Part shown: piece after piece, positions 11,195 to 19,279 of the stretch | How positions within the stretch are numbered: the first letter of the stretch is position 1 | Layout of the letters: each line of letters opens with the position of its first letter | Made by a program: the position numbers and the translations under genes | Notes under the pieces: model-generated | Seen by the model: only the letters and a program-made list of their open reading frames with translations | Database searches by the model: none | What the model was told of the DNA's origin: nothing | Assembly (NCBI RefSeq): GCF_023921805.1 | Contig: NZ_CP074197.1 | Span: 1,674,001 to 1,738,000, forward strand | DNA from: Ruminococcus sp. FMBCY1 | GTDB taxonomy: Bacteria > Bacillota > Clostridia > Oscillospirales > Acutalibacteraceae | DNA length: 64,000 nt | Reading direction: 5' to 3'

Positions 11195-11310
11195 TCCCTC
11201 TTTTTGAATATATTTTAAAATGAATAAATATTCATTAGTTATTCACATAATCTGTATTTTATTGCATTGCTTAAATATTGTTTTTTATTAAAATTATACT
11301 TTGAGTAATA
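11195..11310. other. Short intergenic with one consensus DnaA-box 9-mer
   Basis: This 116-nt gap contains TTATTCACA at 11239-11247, which fits the general bacterial box TTATNCACA. It stands alone, about 3 kb from the origin-like region, so chance or a regulatory role is more likely than an origin function. Confidence 0.4.
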
Positions 11311-11592
11311 TTAATTAATTTCCGACTGCAATATTTTATAAGTACCTTCTTTGTTACGCTTATACAGCGTTTTACTCGAAAGCTGGCTTATATAAACCAT
11401 GATTTTTCCGTTTTCCTTGCAGATAATAAATGACTTTGGCAGTTCGTAAGAAACATTCACAACATTTCCTTTTTTCTCTGCCTCTGTAAGATAATCTCTC
11501 GTTTTTTTAGAAACGGTACATCTGTCTATATCAAAAATACCGATAATTGATTTTGTGGTTATGACAGTATCCTGTCCCAAATGTAAATACAT
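11311..11592 (-). CDS. remB: DUF370 protein, RemB/YaaB-like
   Basis: The 93-residue protein matches the DUF370 family (Rem regulators; RemA in Bacillus activates matrix genes by DNA binding). The N-terminal MYLHLGQDTVITTKSIIGIF is the family hallmark, and SQLSSKTLYKR lies near the end. Position recF-remB-gyrB is the B. subtilis order of yaaB (remB), which favours RemB over RemA. It starts 1 nt after the recF stop, implying translational coupling. The C-terminus is slightly longer than usual. Confidence 0.85.
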   Translation of the reverse strand: MYLHLGQDTVITTKSIIGIFDIDRCTVSKKTRDYLTEAEKKGNVVNVSYELPKSFIICKENGKIMVYISQLSSKTLYKRNKEGTYKILQSEIN

Positions 11593-11593
11593 T

Positions 11594-12691
11594 TCAACTG
11601 ATTACTCCGTTACAAACATTAAAAATTTTGCCGTGCTTAAGCTGCTCCTTGTTTGACTGCTCGCAGCAGGTTATAAAAACCTGGCAGTCATCAAGTTTAT
11701 TCAGTAAAAAATCCTGTCTTTTGGAATCAAGCTCGCTCATAACATCGTCGAGCAAAATTATCGGCTTTTCGCCCATTCTTTCAGACAAAACCGCCGCCTC
11801 GGCAAGTTTTAATGACAATACCGCACTTCTTTGCTGCCCTTGCGAGGCATAAAGTCTTGCATTTTTGCCGTTTATAAGTATCTCCGCATCATCTCTGTGC
11901 GCACCTTTTGTAGTACAGCCGTTTCTTATATCATCTGCCCTACTTTGTTCAAAAGTTTCGCATAATTTTTGGTGAATTTGCTCAATACTGTCGCCGTATT
12001 CGGCATTTGTAGTCGATAAATACCTGATTTCAAGCTGTTCTTTGCCGCCCGAAATGCCAAAATGGTATTCCGCAGCCCGTTTTTCGAGCATCTGGAGATA
12101 CTCCATTCTCTGTTTTATGAGTATAGCACCGTTCAAGAGCAGGGAATTGTCCCAGATTGAAAGAGTTTCTTCGAGTTTGGGATGCCTGTAAATATCTTTG
12201 AGCAAAGAATTTCTCTGATTAAGCGTGCGGTTGTACTTTGAAAGCACCACCGCATTTTTTAATTTTTCTCTGCAAATAGCGCTGTCAATGAATTTTCGCC
12301 TTTCGGACGGGCCTCTTTTAATTAAATTGAGATGTTCGGGCGAAAAAACGACCGCACAATATTTTTCAATCAGTGCCGCAGCCGAATTTTTGGCTACAGA
12401 GTTGATTTCTACCTGCTTTTTATTGCCTTTGAATTTTATAGAGGCGGTCTGCTCCCTGTCCTGTCCGAAAAATCGTACTTCGAGTTTTGCAAAAGGCTTG
12501 CCAAAACCTATAAGTTCGTTGTCCTTTGAACCACGAAACGAATGACCGCCGCAAAACATCCAAAAAGCCTCAAGCAGATTGGTTTTTCCCTGTGCGTTGT
12601 CGCCGTAAATTACATTCACACCGTCGCACGGGGTAATAATTGCGTCATCAAGATTTCTGTAATTTTCAAATTTCAGCGCAAGTACCTTCAA
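11594..12691 (-). CDS. recF: DNA replication and repair protein RecF
   Basis: SMC-like ATPase that loads RecA at gaps with RecO/RecR. The 365-residue protein has Walker A GDNAQGKT at residues 30-37, the ABC-type signature region SQGQQRSAVLSLKLAEA and Walker B PIILLDDVMSELD. It begins with TTG at 12691, with a GGGA site about 11 nt upstream; no better start is in frame. It follows yaaA by 17 nt in the dnaN-yaaA-recF-remB unit. Confidence 0.97.
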   Translation of the reverse strand: MKVLALKFENYRNLDDAIITPCDGVNVIYGDNAQGKTNLLEAFWMFCGGHSFRGSKDNELIGFGKPFAKLEVRFFGQDREQTASIKFKGNKKQVEINSVAKNSAAALIEKYCAVVFSPEHLNLIKRGPSERRKFIDSAICREKLKNAVVLSKYNRTLNQRNSLLKDIYRHPKLEETLSIWDNSLLLNGAILIKQRMEYLQMLEKRAAEYHFGISGGKEQLEIRYLSTTNAEYGDSIEQIHQKLCETFEQSRADDIRNGCTTKGAHRDDAEILINGKNARLYASQGQQRSAVLSLKLAEAAVLSERMGEKPIILLDDVMSELDSKRQDFLLNKLDDCQVFITCCEQSNKEQLKHGKIFNVCNGVIS

Positions 12692-12708
12692 AAAATATCA
12701 TTCCCAGC

Positions 12709-12921
12709 TCAGATAACGGTAATTTTTTCTCCGTCAAACTCTGCAAAGTCGCCTTTACGCATTTTTTTGCCACGCATAGTGCAAACCTCACCGTTTACGG
12801 TGACATCTCCGTTCTGAATTATCATTTTTGCCATTCCGCCCGTGTCGCAAAGACCTGCAAGCTTAAGCAAATCCTGTAATTTTATAAATTCTGTGTCAAT
12901 GCTGATTTTTTTATCCTTCAT
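12709..12921 (-). CDS. yaaA: S4-domain RNA-binding protein YaaA
   Basis: A 70-residue single S4 domain (residues about 12-68; [20 protein letters not shown] then GDVTVNGEV). The family binds structured RNA, and B. subtilis YaaA (RlbA) is linked to ribosome assembly. The gene overlaps the end of dnaN by 11 nt, so its translation is probably coupled to dnaN. Position between dnaN and recF is the standard Firmicutes arrangement. Confidence 0.93.
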   Translation of the reverse strand: MKDKKISIDTEFIKLQDLLKLAGLCDTGGMAKMIIQNGDVTVNGEVCTMRGKKMRKGDFAEFDGEKITVI

Positions 12922-14017
12922 TTGAAAGCCTCATTGGAACTACAATGCTCAAAAAGCTGTCGCCCTTCACCGGTTTGATAACCATCGGCTTAATCGGGCC
13001 GCTTAAAGCAAGTCTGATTTCATCGGTATCGCAATTTTTGAGAGCGTCAAGCAAATATTTGTTGTTAAAACCAATCTCAACTTTTTCACCCATAACCGAA
13101 ACTGCGATACTGTCGTTTGCTCTGCCGACTGCAGACGCACATGAAAGTTTGATTTCGTCATTATCAAAATTGCATCTTACAGGGCTTTGAATTCTGTCGT
13201 TGTTTAAAAGTGACATTCTTTCAACCGAGTTTATGATAACTCTTGTGTTTATAATGACCTCTGTTTTTACATCGGTCGGAATAGTTGTCTTGTAATCGAT
13301 AAAATTACCCTCGATAAGTCTTGAAATTACTCTGTAATTGTCAACCTTGAAGGTGATGTGTCTTTGACCTATGATAATATCTACATTTTGCTCGTCATCG
13401 CCCAAAAGTTTGAGGACTTCAAGCTGAGTTTTTCCCGGAACAACAAATTTATTTTTGCTTTCGGAATCTACATTTTCACTTCTGATTGCCATTCTGTAGC
13501 CGTCAATTGCTACGATTCTGAAAAGTCCGTCTTCAATTTCAAAAAGCGAACCCGTATAAATCGGCTTTGCGTTGTTATCGGATACGGCATATACTGTCTG
13601 CCTGATCATTTCACGCAGAGTTTTTGCATTTACGGTAATCATATCTGTCTGTTCAAAAGTAGGAAGATCCGGATATTCGATTGATGACATTCCCACAATT
13701 TGGTAATCTACATTTCCGCAGGTAATGTAAGTCACCATTCTTTCGTCGGTCTCAATCATAACGATTTCTTCCGGCAACTTTCTGACAATATCAAGAAAAA
13801 GCTTTGCACTGACAACAATTTCGCCTTCCTCCTGGATGGTAACATCAATGTCAGTTGTGATTCCTATTTCAAGATTGTAGCCTGATATATTTAGTGAATT
13901 GTCGTACGCTTTTATAAGCACACCTTCAAGAGCGGGTATTGCAGCTTTTGAAGATACTGCTCGTGACACATTTGACACAGCGTTAGCGAGGTCTGTTCGC
14001 AAGCACGAAATTTTCAA
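12911..14017 (-). CDS. dnaN: DNA polymerase III beta subunit (sliding clamp)
   Basis: Ring-shaped clamp that tethers the replicative polymerase and many partners to DNA. The 368-residue protein shows the three-fold repeated clamp domains (about 1-120, 130-245, 250-368) and the typical C-terminus with PMRL, part of the peptide-binding groove. It begins with TTG at 14017, 9 nt after GGAG. Immediately upstream is the origin-like intergenic region, as in B. subtilis. Confidence 0.97.
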   Translation of the reverse strand: MKISCLRTDLANAVSNVSRAVSSKAAIPALEGVLIKAYDNSLNISGYNLEIGITTDIDVTIQEEGEIVVSAKLFLDIVRKLPEEIVMIETDERMVTYITCGNVDYQIVGMSSIEYPDLPTFEQTDMITVNAKTLREMIRQTVYAVSDNNAKPIYTGSLFEIEDGLFRIVAIDGYRMAIRSENVDSESKNKFVVPGKTQLEVLKLLGDDEQNVDIIIGQRHITFKVDNYRVISRLIEGNFIDYKTTIPTDVKTEVIINTRVIINSVERMSLLNNDRIQSPVRCNFDNDEIKLSCASAVGRANDSIAVSVMGEKVEIGFNNKYLLDALKNCDTDEIRLALSGPIKPMVIKPVKGDSFLSIVVPMRLSNEG

Positions 14018-14057
14018 GTGTAGCTCTCCTTTATGTAGTGATAATTTAAATATTTCG

Positions 14058-14090
14058 TAGTAGTAGTAGGGGGTGTTAAATTGTTAAAAA
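14058..14090 (-). promoter_or_regulatory. DnaA-trio-like unwinding element with adjoining variant boxes
   Basis: On the - strand: TTTTTAACA and AATTTAACA in tandem, then CCCC, then CTACTACTACTA, then AT-rich sequence leading to dnaN. DnaA-trios are triplets read 3'-GAT-5' on the complementary strand, which these CTA units give. The orientation (boxes, GC cluster, trios towards dnaN) equals B. subtilis. That the TTAACA motifs are the DnaA boxes here is my inference. Confidence 0.7.
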
Positions 14091-14144
14091 ATTGTAACTT
14101 TTCCGATTATTCCTTAAAAAAACCGTCCACAAAACACTCCACAG

Positions 14145-14178
14145 CCTTTTAACAGCTTTTACATCGTCTGTTAAAAGG
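14145..14178. repeat. Perfect 11-bp inverted repeat inside the origin region
   Basis: CCTTTTAACAG and CTGTTAAAAGG are separated by 12 nt and each arm holds a TTAACA motif. A facing pair of DnaA sites or a cruciform/hairpin are both possible. There is no T-run that would mark a terminator. Confidence 0.7.
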
Positions 14179-14784
14179 ACTTTTTCTTTCAACATAGGGT
14201 TGAAAATTGTTAGTGAAATGTTAATAAAAATGTTAATCGGATTCGGTATAAAAAAGCCTTTCAAAAGCTGTTTTTTATAAGATTTCCGACTGTACGGAAA
14301 AATCCTGCCACATTTTTGATTAAAAAATCCGTAAATTTTACGCTTTAAAAATTGTAAATTCAAAGCCTGTTTTTTTAGATTTTTCTATACTATTATATAT
14401 AGGCAAAAATCTCCTCTTTTTCAGGCTCATAAAAATACGGATTTTTTCCTGATTTTTTTGCTGTGAACACAGCTTTTTAGGGTGTTCCCTCAACTACGGT
14501 GAAAATAAGTCCGAAATTGCATTAATTAGTGCAATTTACGGAAAAATATTTCAAAGTTTTTTACAAATAAATTTTTAATATTTTTGAACATACTAAAAAT
14601 GTTGAAATTATGGAAAGGCATTAACAGGTTGTGTTAAATCTGTATGCTTTCAAGTATTGACCAAACGGCTGAAAGCTAAGCATTTAAGCCGAAATTTAAG
14701 TGTTTACAAATGTTACAAAACTGTAATGTTAATAATGTTAAAAGGTTAAAATCGTGTAACCAAATATGTTGAAAACCCGTTGAA

Positions 14785-16110
14785 CTACCTGTCACGGATA
14801 TTTTTGATGGTATCGTCGATTATCTCTTTGATCTTGCGGTCATTCTGCATCATTTTCTTAACCTTTTTAACGGTGTAGATAACGGTGGAGTAATGTCTGC
14901 CGCCGAATTCTTCTCCGATGTTTGCCATTGAGAGTGTTGTAAGCTCTCTTGAAATATAAATTGCAATGTGTCTGGCATTGCTGATGTTTGCACTTCTGTT
15001 GTTTTCAGAACGGATAGCCTCGGGAGTAACGCCGAAAGTACGGGAAACTTCCTCGATAATGCGCTCTACGGTAACCTCCGGCGGAGTATCGTTATTAAGA
15101 ATGTCTGAAATAACCTCCTGAACCGAAGAAACTGTAATTTTCTCCTGATTTACAAGGTTTTTTGCCTTTAATTTTTTAACTGTGCCCTCAAGCTGACGAA
15201 TATTAGCCTTGATTTTAGAAGCAATGTACTCGCAAACCTCATTTGAAAGGTCAAGATCGAGAAGCTCTGCCTTTCTTTTAATGATAGCGATTCTTGTTTC
15301 TACATCAGGCGGCTGAACATCGGCAATGAGGTCGGACTCAAATCTTGAACGAAGTCGGTCGTCAAGGGTTTTAATTTCCTTTGGCGGACGGTCGGATGTA
15401 AGAACGATCTGCTTGTGAGCGTCATAAAGAGCATTGAAAGTATGGAAAAATTCTTCCTGTGTACTTTCCTTACCGCCGATAAACTGAACATCATCGACGA
15501 GCAGAATATCTGCTTGTCTGTATTTTTTTCTGAACTCGCTCATTCGTGCCATACGAAGTGACTCGATAAGTTCGTTGGTAAAATCGTCACCTTTTATGTA
15601 ACAAATAGTTTTTTCGGGTGAATTTTTCTTGATTTCGTTGCCGATTGCATAAAGCAAATGAGTTTTGCCAAGACCAGAATTTCCGTATAAAAACAGCGGA
15701 TTGTAGGCATTGGCGGGATTTGTGGCAACTGCAAGACAGGCTGCATGAGCAAATTTGTTTGATGAGCCGACAATAAAAGTATCAAAAGTATATTCATAAC
15801 TTATGTCTGTGATTTCCGCATTTGCAGCTGCCTGTTGTTCCTCTTTGACAGAGATTTCTTCGGGAATTTTCATTTCAATAACGAAAATCTGACCGAAGAC
15901 GGCTTCAAAAGCCTCGTTAAGTAGAGAAAGATAGCAGCGAGTTATAGTCTGACGATGAAAATCGTTAGGAACTAAAATTACAGCTTTGTTCTTGTCAAAA
16001 TCAAGTTCGATAGGCTCGATTCTGCTGATCCAAGTGTTGTAAGCGACATCGGTAATTTTAGTTTTGCAATAACTGCATATGATTCCCCACGCTTCTTCAA
16101 AAGATTCCAT
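14785..16110 (-). CDS. dnaA: Chromosomal replication initiator DnaA
   Basis: AAA+ initiator that binds and melts the origin. From the ATG at 16110 the protein has 441 residues: domain I (1-80), a short linker, AAA+ domain with Walker A GNSGLGKT (143-150) and Walker B LLVDDVQF (203-210), and DNA-binding domain IV (about 345-441). The 18-nt longer open frame is rejected because its ATG is part of the GGGAGGG ribosome site. Domain IV is odd: the recognition helix reads GGRHYSTV (403-410) where nearly all DnaA proteins have GGRDH[TS]TV, and the basic loop reads NARH where PRQ is common. This may change box specificity. Confidence 0.97.
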   Translation of the reverse strand: MESFEEAWGIICSYCKTKITDVAYNTWISRIEPIELDFDKNKAVILVPNDFHRQTITRCYLSLLNEAFEAVFGQIFVIEMKIPEEISVKEEQQAAANAEITDISYEYTFDTFIVGSSNKFAHAACLAVATNPANAYNPLFLYGNSGLGKTHLLYAIGNEIKKNSPEKTICYIKGDDFTNELIESLRMARMSEFRKKYRQADILLVDDVQFIGGKESTQEEFFHTFNALYDAHKQIVLTSDRPPKEIKTLDDRLRSRFESDLIADVQPPDVETRIAIIKRKAELLDLDLSNEVCEYIASKIKANIRQLEGTVKKLKAKNLVNQEKITVSSVQEVISDILNNDTPPEVTVERIIEEVSRTFGVTPEAIRSENNRSANISNARHIAIYISRELTTLSMANIGEEFGGRHYSTVIYTVKKVKKMMQNDRKIKEIIDDTIKNIRDR

Positions 16111-16180
16111 ATACGACTTCCCTCCCATAATAAATACGGCAATATCGCCATATTACCCCATAGTAAATCTATTCTATTAT

Positions 16181-16209
16181 ATTATAGAACACTTCCTAAA
16201 AAAAATCAA
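16181..16209 (-). promoter_or_regulatory. dnaA promoter
   Basis: On the - strand TTGATT, 17-nt spacer, TATAAT, leaving a leader of about 70 nt to the dnaA ATG. The leader carries a small dyad (ATATGGCGATATTGCCGTAT). No TTAACA or TTATNCACA motif is near, so box-mediated autoregulation is not obvious. Confidence 0.75.
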
Positions 16210-16536
16210 TCTTTTTATTACTCTAAAAATAATGGCTTTTAAGGTACTTTTAAAGCCCGAGAGAGGATTTTTATTTAATTTTTGACTTTAAAAGACTCTT
16301 TTTTAAAACTTAGAAATACGCTTAATTAAAACTAAAAGAGAAAACCAAAAATTTTATAATTGCTTTGAAACGGAAAAAATAAAAAATCGGATGTTTATTT
16401 TTCTTTCAATTTTCTTTTTATATTAACTTTTATATTAATAAATATTATCAGCAATCTTTTTCTATATATAAGTATATATAAGCAAACCGTAAAACCGCTC
16501 TGCTTTACAAATTTTAAAAAAACTTTTTATTTTTTG
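16210..16536. other. AT-rich spacer between the divergent dnaA and rpmH promoters
   Basis: About 330 bases with very high AT content and no ORF with a ribosome site. In B. subtilis this position holds part of the bipartite origin, but I see no DnaA-box-like cluster of either the canonical or the TTAACA type here. Confidence 0.5.
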
Positions 16537-16565
16537 TTGACTATAAAGAAAAATTAATATATAAT
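16537..16565 (+). promoter_or_regulatory. rpmH promoter
   Basis: TTGACT, 17-nt spacer, TATAAT, 41 nt upstream of the rpmH start. A near-consensus sigma-A promoter, fitting a ribosomal protein gene. Confidence 0.85.
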
Positions 16566-16606
16566 GCTATATTGCAAGGTTATATATTGAAGGGAGGGTT
16601 TTCAGT

Positions 16607-16741
16607 ATGTTGAGAACTTATCAGCCAAAGAAGCTCCACAGAAAGAAGGAGCACGGCTTCAGAAAGAGAATGTCTACAGCCAACGGTAGAAAAGTATTGG
16701 CTAGAAGAAGAGCTAAAGGTAGAAAAAGGTTGTCTTACTAA
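16607..16741 (+). CDS. rpmH: 50S ribosomal protein L34
   Basis: 44-residue, highly basic L34. It starts [19 protein letters not shown] and ends GRKRLSY, the full family length with the invariant RTYQP and HGFRKRM motifs. A strong GGGAGGG site lies 8 nt before the ATG. As in almost all bacteria it opens the rpmH-rnpA-yidD-yidC-jag operon, divergent from dnaA. Confidence 0.98.
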   Translation: MLRTYQPKKLHRKKEHGFRKRMSTANGRKVLARRRAKGRKRLSY

Positions 16742-16747
16742 AGAACA

Positions 16748-16778
16748 GGCCACTTTATTACAGTGGTCTTTCTTTGTT
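16748..16778 (+). terminator. Hairpin between rpmH and rnpA
   Basis: GCCACT pairs with AGTGGT over a 6-nt loop, followed by CTTTCTTTG. It may partly terminate after rpmH, giving more rpmH than rnpA transcript, a known pattern for this operon. Confidence 0.55.
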
Positions 16779-16814
16779 GTTTGCGGCTTTTACTTTGCTT
16801 AGGTGGTTTTAATT

Positions 16815-17153
16815 TTGAGTGACTTCATCACTTTAAAGGACAATAGGGATTTTTCCAGACTTTACAGGAGGGGAAAATCCTTTGTAAGTCCTGTTTTGGT
16901 AACATATGTTATAAAAAATAAATCCGATAACCTGCGTTTTGGAATAACTACGGGCAAAAAAGTCGGAAAAGCGGTTAAGCGCACCCGTGCAAGGCGTGTG
17001 ATTCGTGCCGCATATTATCAGCTTTACAATGATTTGAAACCCGGTTATGATTTTGTCTTTGTGGCAAGGTCGAGGACTCCTTTTGTAAAATCTCAAAAGG
17101 TATATGACGCTATGAAAAATCATATGGAGTCTGCCGGCGTTCTGAAAAAGTAA
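16815..17153 (+). CDS. rnpA: Ribonuclease P protein component
   Basis: Basic protein subunit that helps the RNase P RNA mature tRNA 5' ends. The 112-residue protein has the family signature in [16 protein letters not shown] (the RNR-type helix) and the N-terminal F-SRLYRRG motif. The frame is open from a GTG at 16803, but AGGTGG there is the ribosome site and a TTG at 16815 follows at 8 nt, matching the family N-terminus. The RNA partner gene rnpB is not in this window. Confidence 0.95.
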   Translation: MSDFITLKDNRDFSRLYRRGKSFVSPVLVTYVIKNKSDNLRFGITTGKKVGKAVKRTRARRVIRAAYYQLYNDLKPGYDFVFVARSRTPFVKSQKVYDAMKNHMESAGVLKK

Positions 17154-17157
17154 TATT

Positions 17158-17397
17158 ATGAAAAGAATTTTAATTCTGCTGATAAAATTTTATAAAGCTG
17201 CAATCTCTCCGCATCTGCCAAAAAGTTGCAAGTATGAGCCTACCTGCTCTCAATACGGAATTGAGGCGATAGAGCGCTTTGGCGCATTAAAGGGTACCGC
17301 TCTGACCATATGGCGGATACTGCGCTGTAATCCTTTTTCAAAGGGTGGCTACGATCCTGTCCCGGAAAAAACGGACAAGCCAAGAAAAATTAAGTGA
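17158..17397 (+). CDS. yidD: Membrane protein insertion efficiency factor YidD
   Basis: 79-residue membrane-associated protein that aids YidC-dependent insertion. The family core is visible: [28 protein letters not shown] with conserved Cys residues, then the GGYDPVP motif. It starts 4 nt after rnpA with only a weak ribosome site, so coupling to rnpA translation is likely. The next gene is yidC. Confidence 0.95.
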   Translation: MKRILILLIKFYKAAISPHLPKSCKYEPTCSQYGIEAIERFGALKGTALTIWRILRCNPFSKGGYDPVPEKTDKPRKIK

Positions 17398-17405
17398 GGT
17401 AGCTT

Positions 17406-18398
17406 ATGGCAAATATATTTGGATTTTTTGGAAGTATTCTCGGCTATGTTCTTTGGGCTGCTTTCTACTTTCTAAAAGATTTCGGTCTTTCAATAGTTGT
17501 ATTTACTATTGTAATCAGACTTATTTTGTTCCCATTTACTGTCAAGCAACAAAAATCTATGGCAGGCACAATGAGAATGCAAAGAAAACAAAAGGAGCTC
17601 CAGGAAAAATACGCCAATAACAAGGTTAAGCTCCAGGAGGAAATGAACAAGCTTTACGAAAAAGAGGGAGTAAAGCCTATGGGCGGTTGCCTTACAATGA
17701 TAATTCCTCTCCTTGTAATGCTCGGTATTTTTTATGCCGTTGCATATCCTCTTACAAACACACTTCATCTTAACTCGGACACAGTAAACAGTGCTGTTTC
17801 GTATATGAACACAATTCCGGGTTACACAATCACTACAAATGCTACTTATCAGCAAATCGAGCTTATCAGGGTGTTCCCAAGCATTATGAACACTGAAACA
17901 ATTCAGGGACTGTTCTCAGCTGCGGACTGCCAGCAGATAATCGATTTTGCAAACGGATTTAATATGATGGGAATCAACCTTCTTACAATTCCAAAGGATA
18001 TGGGTATTTTCTCATGGTACTCACTCATTCCTGTACTTTGTTTTGTATCATATGTTGGTTCACAGTTAGTAATGCAGAGAATCAATAAGGCTCAGATGGC
18101 ACAGCAGCAGGGTTGTCTAAAGGTAATGCTGTATGTAATGCCGTTATTCACAGCCTATATCGCATATACCGTACCGGCTGCGGTAGGTTTTTACTGGATT
18201 TGCTCATCAGTAATTGCGTTTATCCAATCACTTGTTATTGCAAAGTTCTTTACTCCGGTAAGCTTTACTGCAAAAGAAGAGGCTCGTCACATTGCTCTTA
18301 TGGAGCTAAACGAGGCAAAAGTTCCTTATGTTTACTCACCTGTTGAACAGAAGACAAGCTCTAAGTCAAACGGCAACGGAAAAAAGAAAAAGAAGTAA
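17406..18398 (+). CDS. yidC: Membrane protein insertase YidC/OxaI
   Basis: Inserts membrane proteins alone or with SecYEG. The 330-residue protein is the short Gram-positive type, beginning directly with a membrane helix. The conserved Arg sits in the hydrophilic groove helix (VIRLILFPFTVKQQ, about residue 38), a charged coiled-coil hairpin follows (about 55-90), and further helices lie near 95-120, 205-225 and 240-285. It lacks the lipoprotein Cys seen in B. subtilis SpoIIIJ. The Lys-rich tail (KKKKK at the end) can contact ribosomes. Confidence 0.96.
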   Translation: MANIFGFFGSILGYVLWAAFYFLKDFGLSIVVFTIVIRLILFPFTVKQQKSMAGTMRMQRKQKELQEKYANNKVKLQEEMNKLYEKEGVKPMGGCLTMIIPLLVMLGIFYAVAYPLTNTLHLNSDTVNSAVSYMNTIPGYTITTNATYQQIELIRVFPSIMNTETIQGLFSAADCQQIIDFANGFNMMGINLLTIPKDMGIFSWYSLIPVLCFVSYVGSQLVMQRINKAQMAQQQGCLKVMLYVMPLFTAYIAYTVPAAVGFYWICSSVIAFIQSLVIAKFFTPVSFTAKEEARHIALMELNEAKVPYVYSPVEQKTSSKSNGNGKKKKK

Positions 18399-18416
18399 TT
18401 GAAATAGGTGAATACT

Positions 18417-19205
18417 ATGATTAGAGAAGCAATCGGCGTTGGCGAAACTGAAGTTCTCGCCCTTGAAGACGCAAAAAGACAGCTCGGTATTGACGAATCC
18501 GAGATTGTTGAGTTTGAGGTTATTCAGCGTGCCGAGAAAAAGAAATTCGGTCTTTTTGGCGGTGCACCCGCTAAGGTAAAAATTACTCTTAAGGCAGGCC
18601 CGGCCGAAACAGCGGAAGAATTTTTAAGCAATGTACTTAAGAATATGAAGCTTGAGTCGGTTTCTATCAATAAAAAAGAAATTGAAAACGGCGTAGAGTT
18701 TGACCTTGAGGGTGAAAATGTCGGTTTTGTAATCGGCAGAAGAGGCGAAACACTCGACGCATTGCAGTACCTTACAAGCCTTGTTGCAAATCACGCTGAC
18801 AATTCGTACTTTAAGGTTACTGTAAACACAGGCGACTACCGTGAAAAGAGAGAAAAAACTCTTGAAATTCTCGGCAGAAAGCTTGCTTTCAAGGCAATTA
18901 AGACAGGCAGAAAAACAAGTCTTGAGCCGATGAACCCGTATGAAAGAAGAATTATTCATACTTCTGTACAGAAGGTGAACGGTGCTATTTCATGGAGCGA
19001 GGGCGAAAATGCAAACCGTCATGTTGTAATAGGACCTGATCCAAAGTACAAGAGATATCAGAGAAACAGCAATTCAGGTTACAACAGAGGAAGAGGAGGC
19101 AGACGCCCGTACAACAACAACTCTGTTAATAACGAGGTAAATCCCGACAGAAAGCCCCTTAACGAAGGAAGCCTTGACGGACTTTACGGCAGAATTGATA
19201 AATAA
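18417..19205 (+). CDS. jag: Jag/KhpB RNA-binding protein
   Basis: RNA-binding protein that works with KhpA in Firmicutes cell division and sporulation-linked control (family knowledge). The 262-residue protein has the N-terminal Jag domain (1-50, with KKKFGLFGG), a KH domain with the GxxG loop VIGRRGETLDALQYL, and a C-terminal R3H domain with EPMNPYERRIIH. A Gly/Arg/Asn-rich tail of about 55 residues follows, which is longer than usual and likely disordered. The ATG at 18417 is 8 nt after AGGTG; the GTG upstream is part of that site. Confidence 0.93.
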   Translation: MIREAIGVGETEVLALEDAKRQLGIDESEIVEFEVIQRAEKKKFGLFGGAPAKVKITLKAGPAETAEEFLSNVLKNMKLESVSINKKEIENGVEFDLEGENVGFVIGRRGETLDALQYLTSLVANHADNSYFKVTVNTGDYREKREKTLEILGRKLAFKAIKTGRKTSLEPMNPYERRIIHTSVQKVNGAISWSEGENANRHVVIGPDPKYKRYQRNSNSGYNRGRGGRRPYNNNSVNNEVNPDRKPLNEGSLDGLYGRIDK

Positions 19206-19213
19206 TGATTTTT

Positions 19214-19250
19214 AAAGAAAGGGGGCATTTTTGCTCCCTTTTGTTTTTTA
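19214..19250 (+). terminator. Terminator after jag
   Basis: AAAGGGGGCA pairs with TGCTCCCTTT (one G-T pair) over a T4 loop and is followed by TGTTTTTTATTT. A clear intrinsic terminator separating jag from mnmE. Confidence 0.85.
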
Positions 19251-19279
19251 TTTAAAACCATTTTAAAGAGAGTGATTTT

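Larger units (their letters stand above)
14018..14784. other. Candidate chromosomal replication origin (oriC) between dnaA and dnaN
   Basis: This 767-bp AT-rich gap corresponds to the B. subtilis dnaA-dnaN origin. On the dnaA-coding (-) strand, next to dnaN, two adjoining TTAACA motifs (14074-14090 on +) are followed directly by CCCC (14070-14073) and four CTA triplets (14058-14069), then AT-rich DNA: the box, GC-cluster, DnaA-trio order of the B. subtilis unwinding system. No TTATCCACA is present. Instead TTAACA occurs ten times: eight on the - strand (+ positions 14074, 14082, 14169, 14219, 14231, 14632, 14727, 14736) and two on the + strand (14149, 14621). A perfect 11-bp inverted repeat (14145-14155 and 14168-14178) joins two of them. 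Confidence 0.8.

Noticed and set aside
11239..11247. Consensus DnaA-box 9-mer TTATTCACA
   Set aside because: Single copy 3 kb from the dnaA-dnaN gap, and another single copy (as complement) lies at 56039; not a cluster, so not called an origin element.
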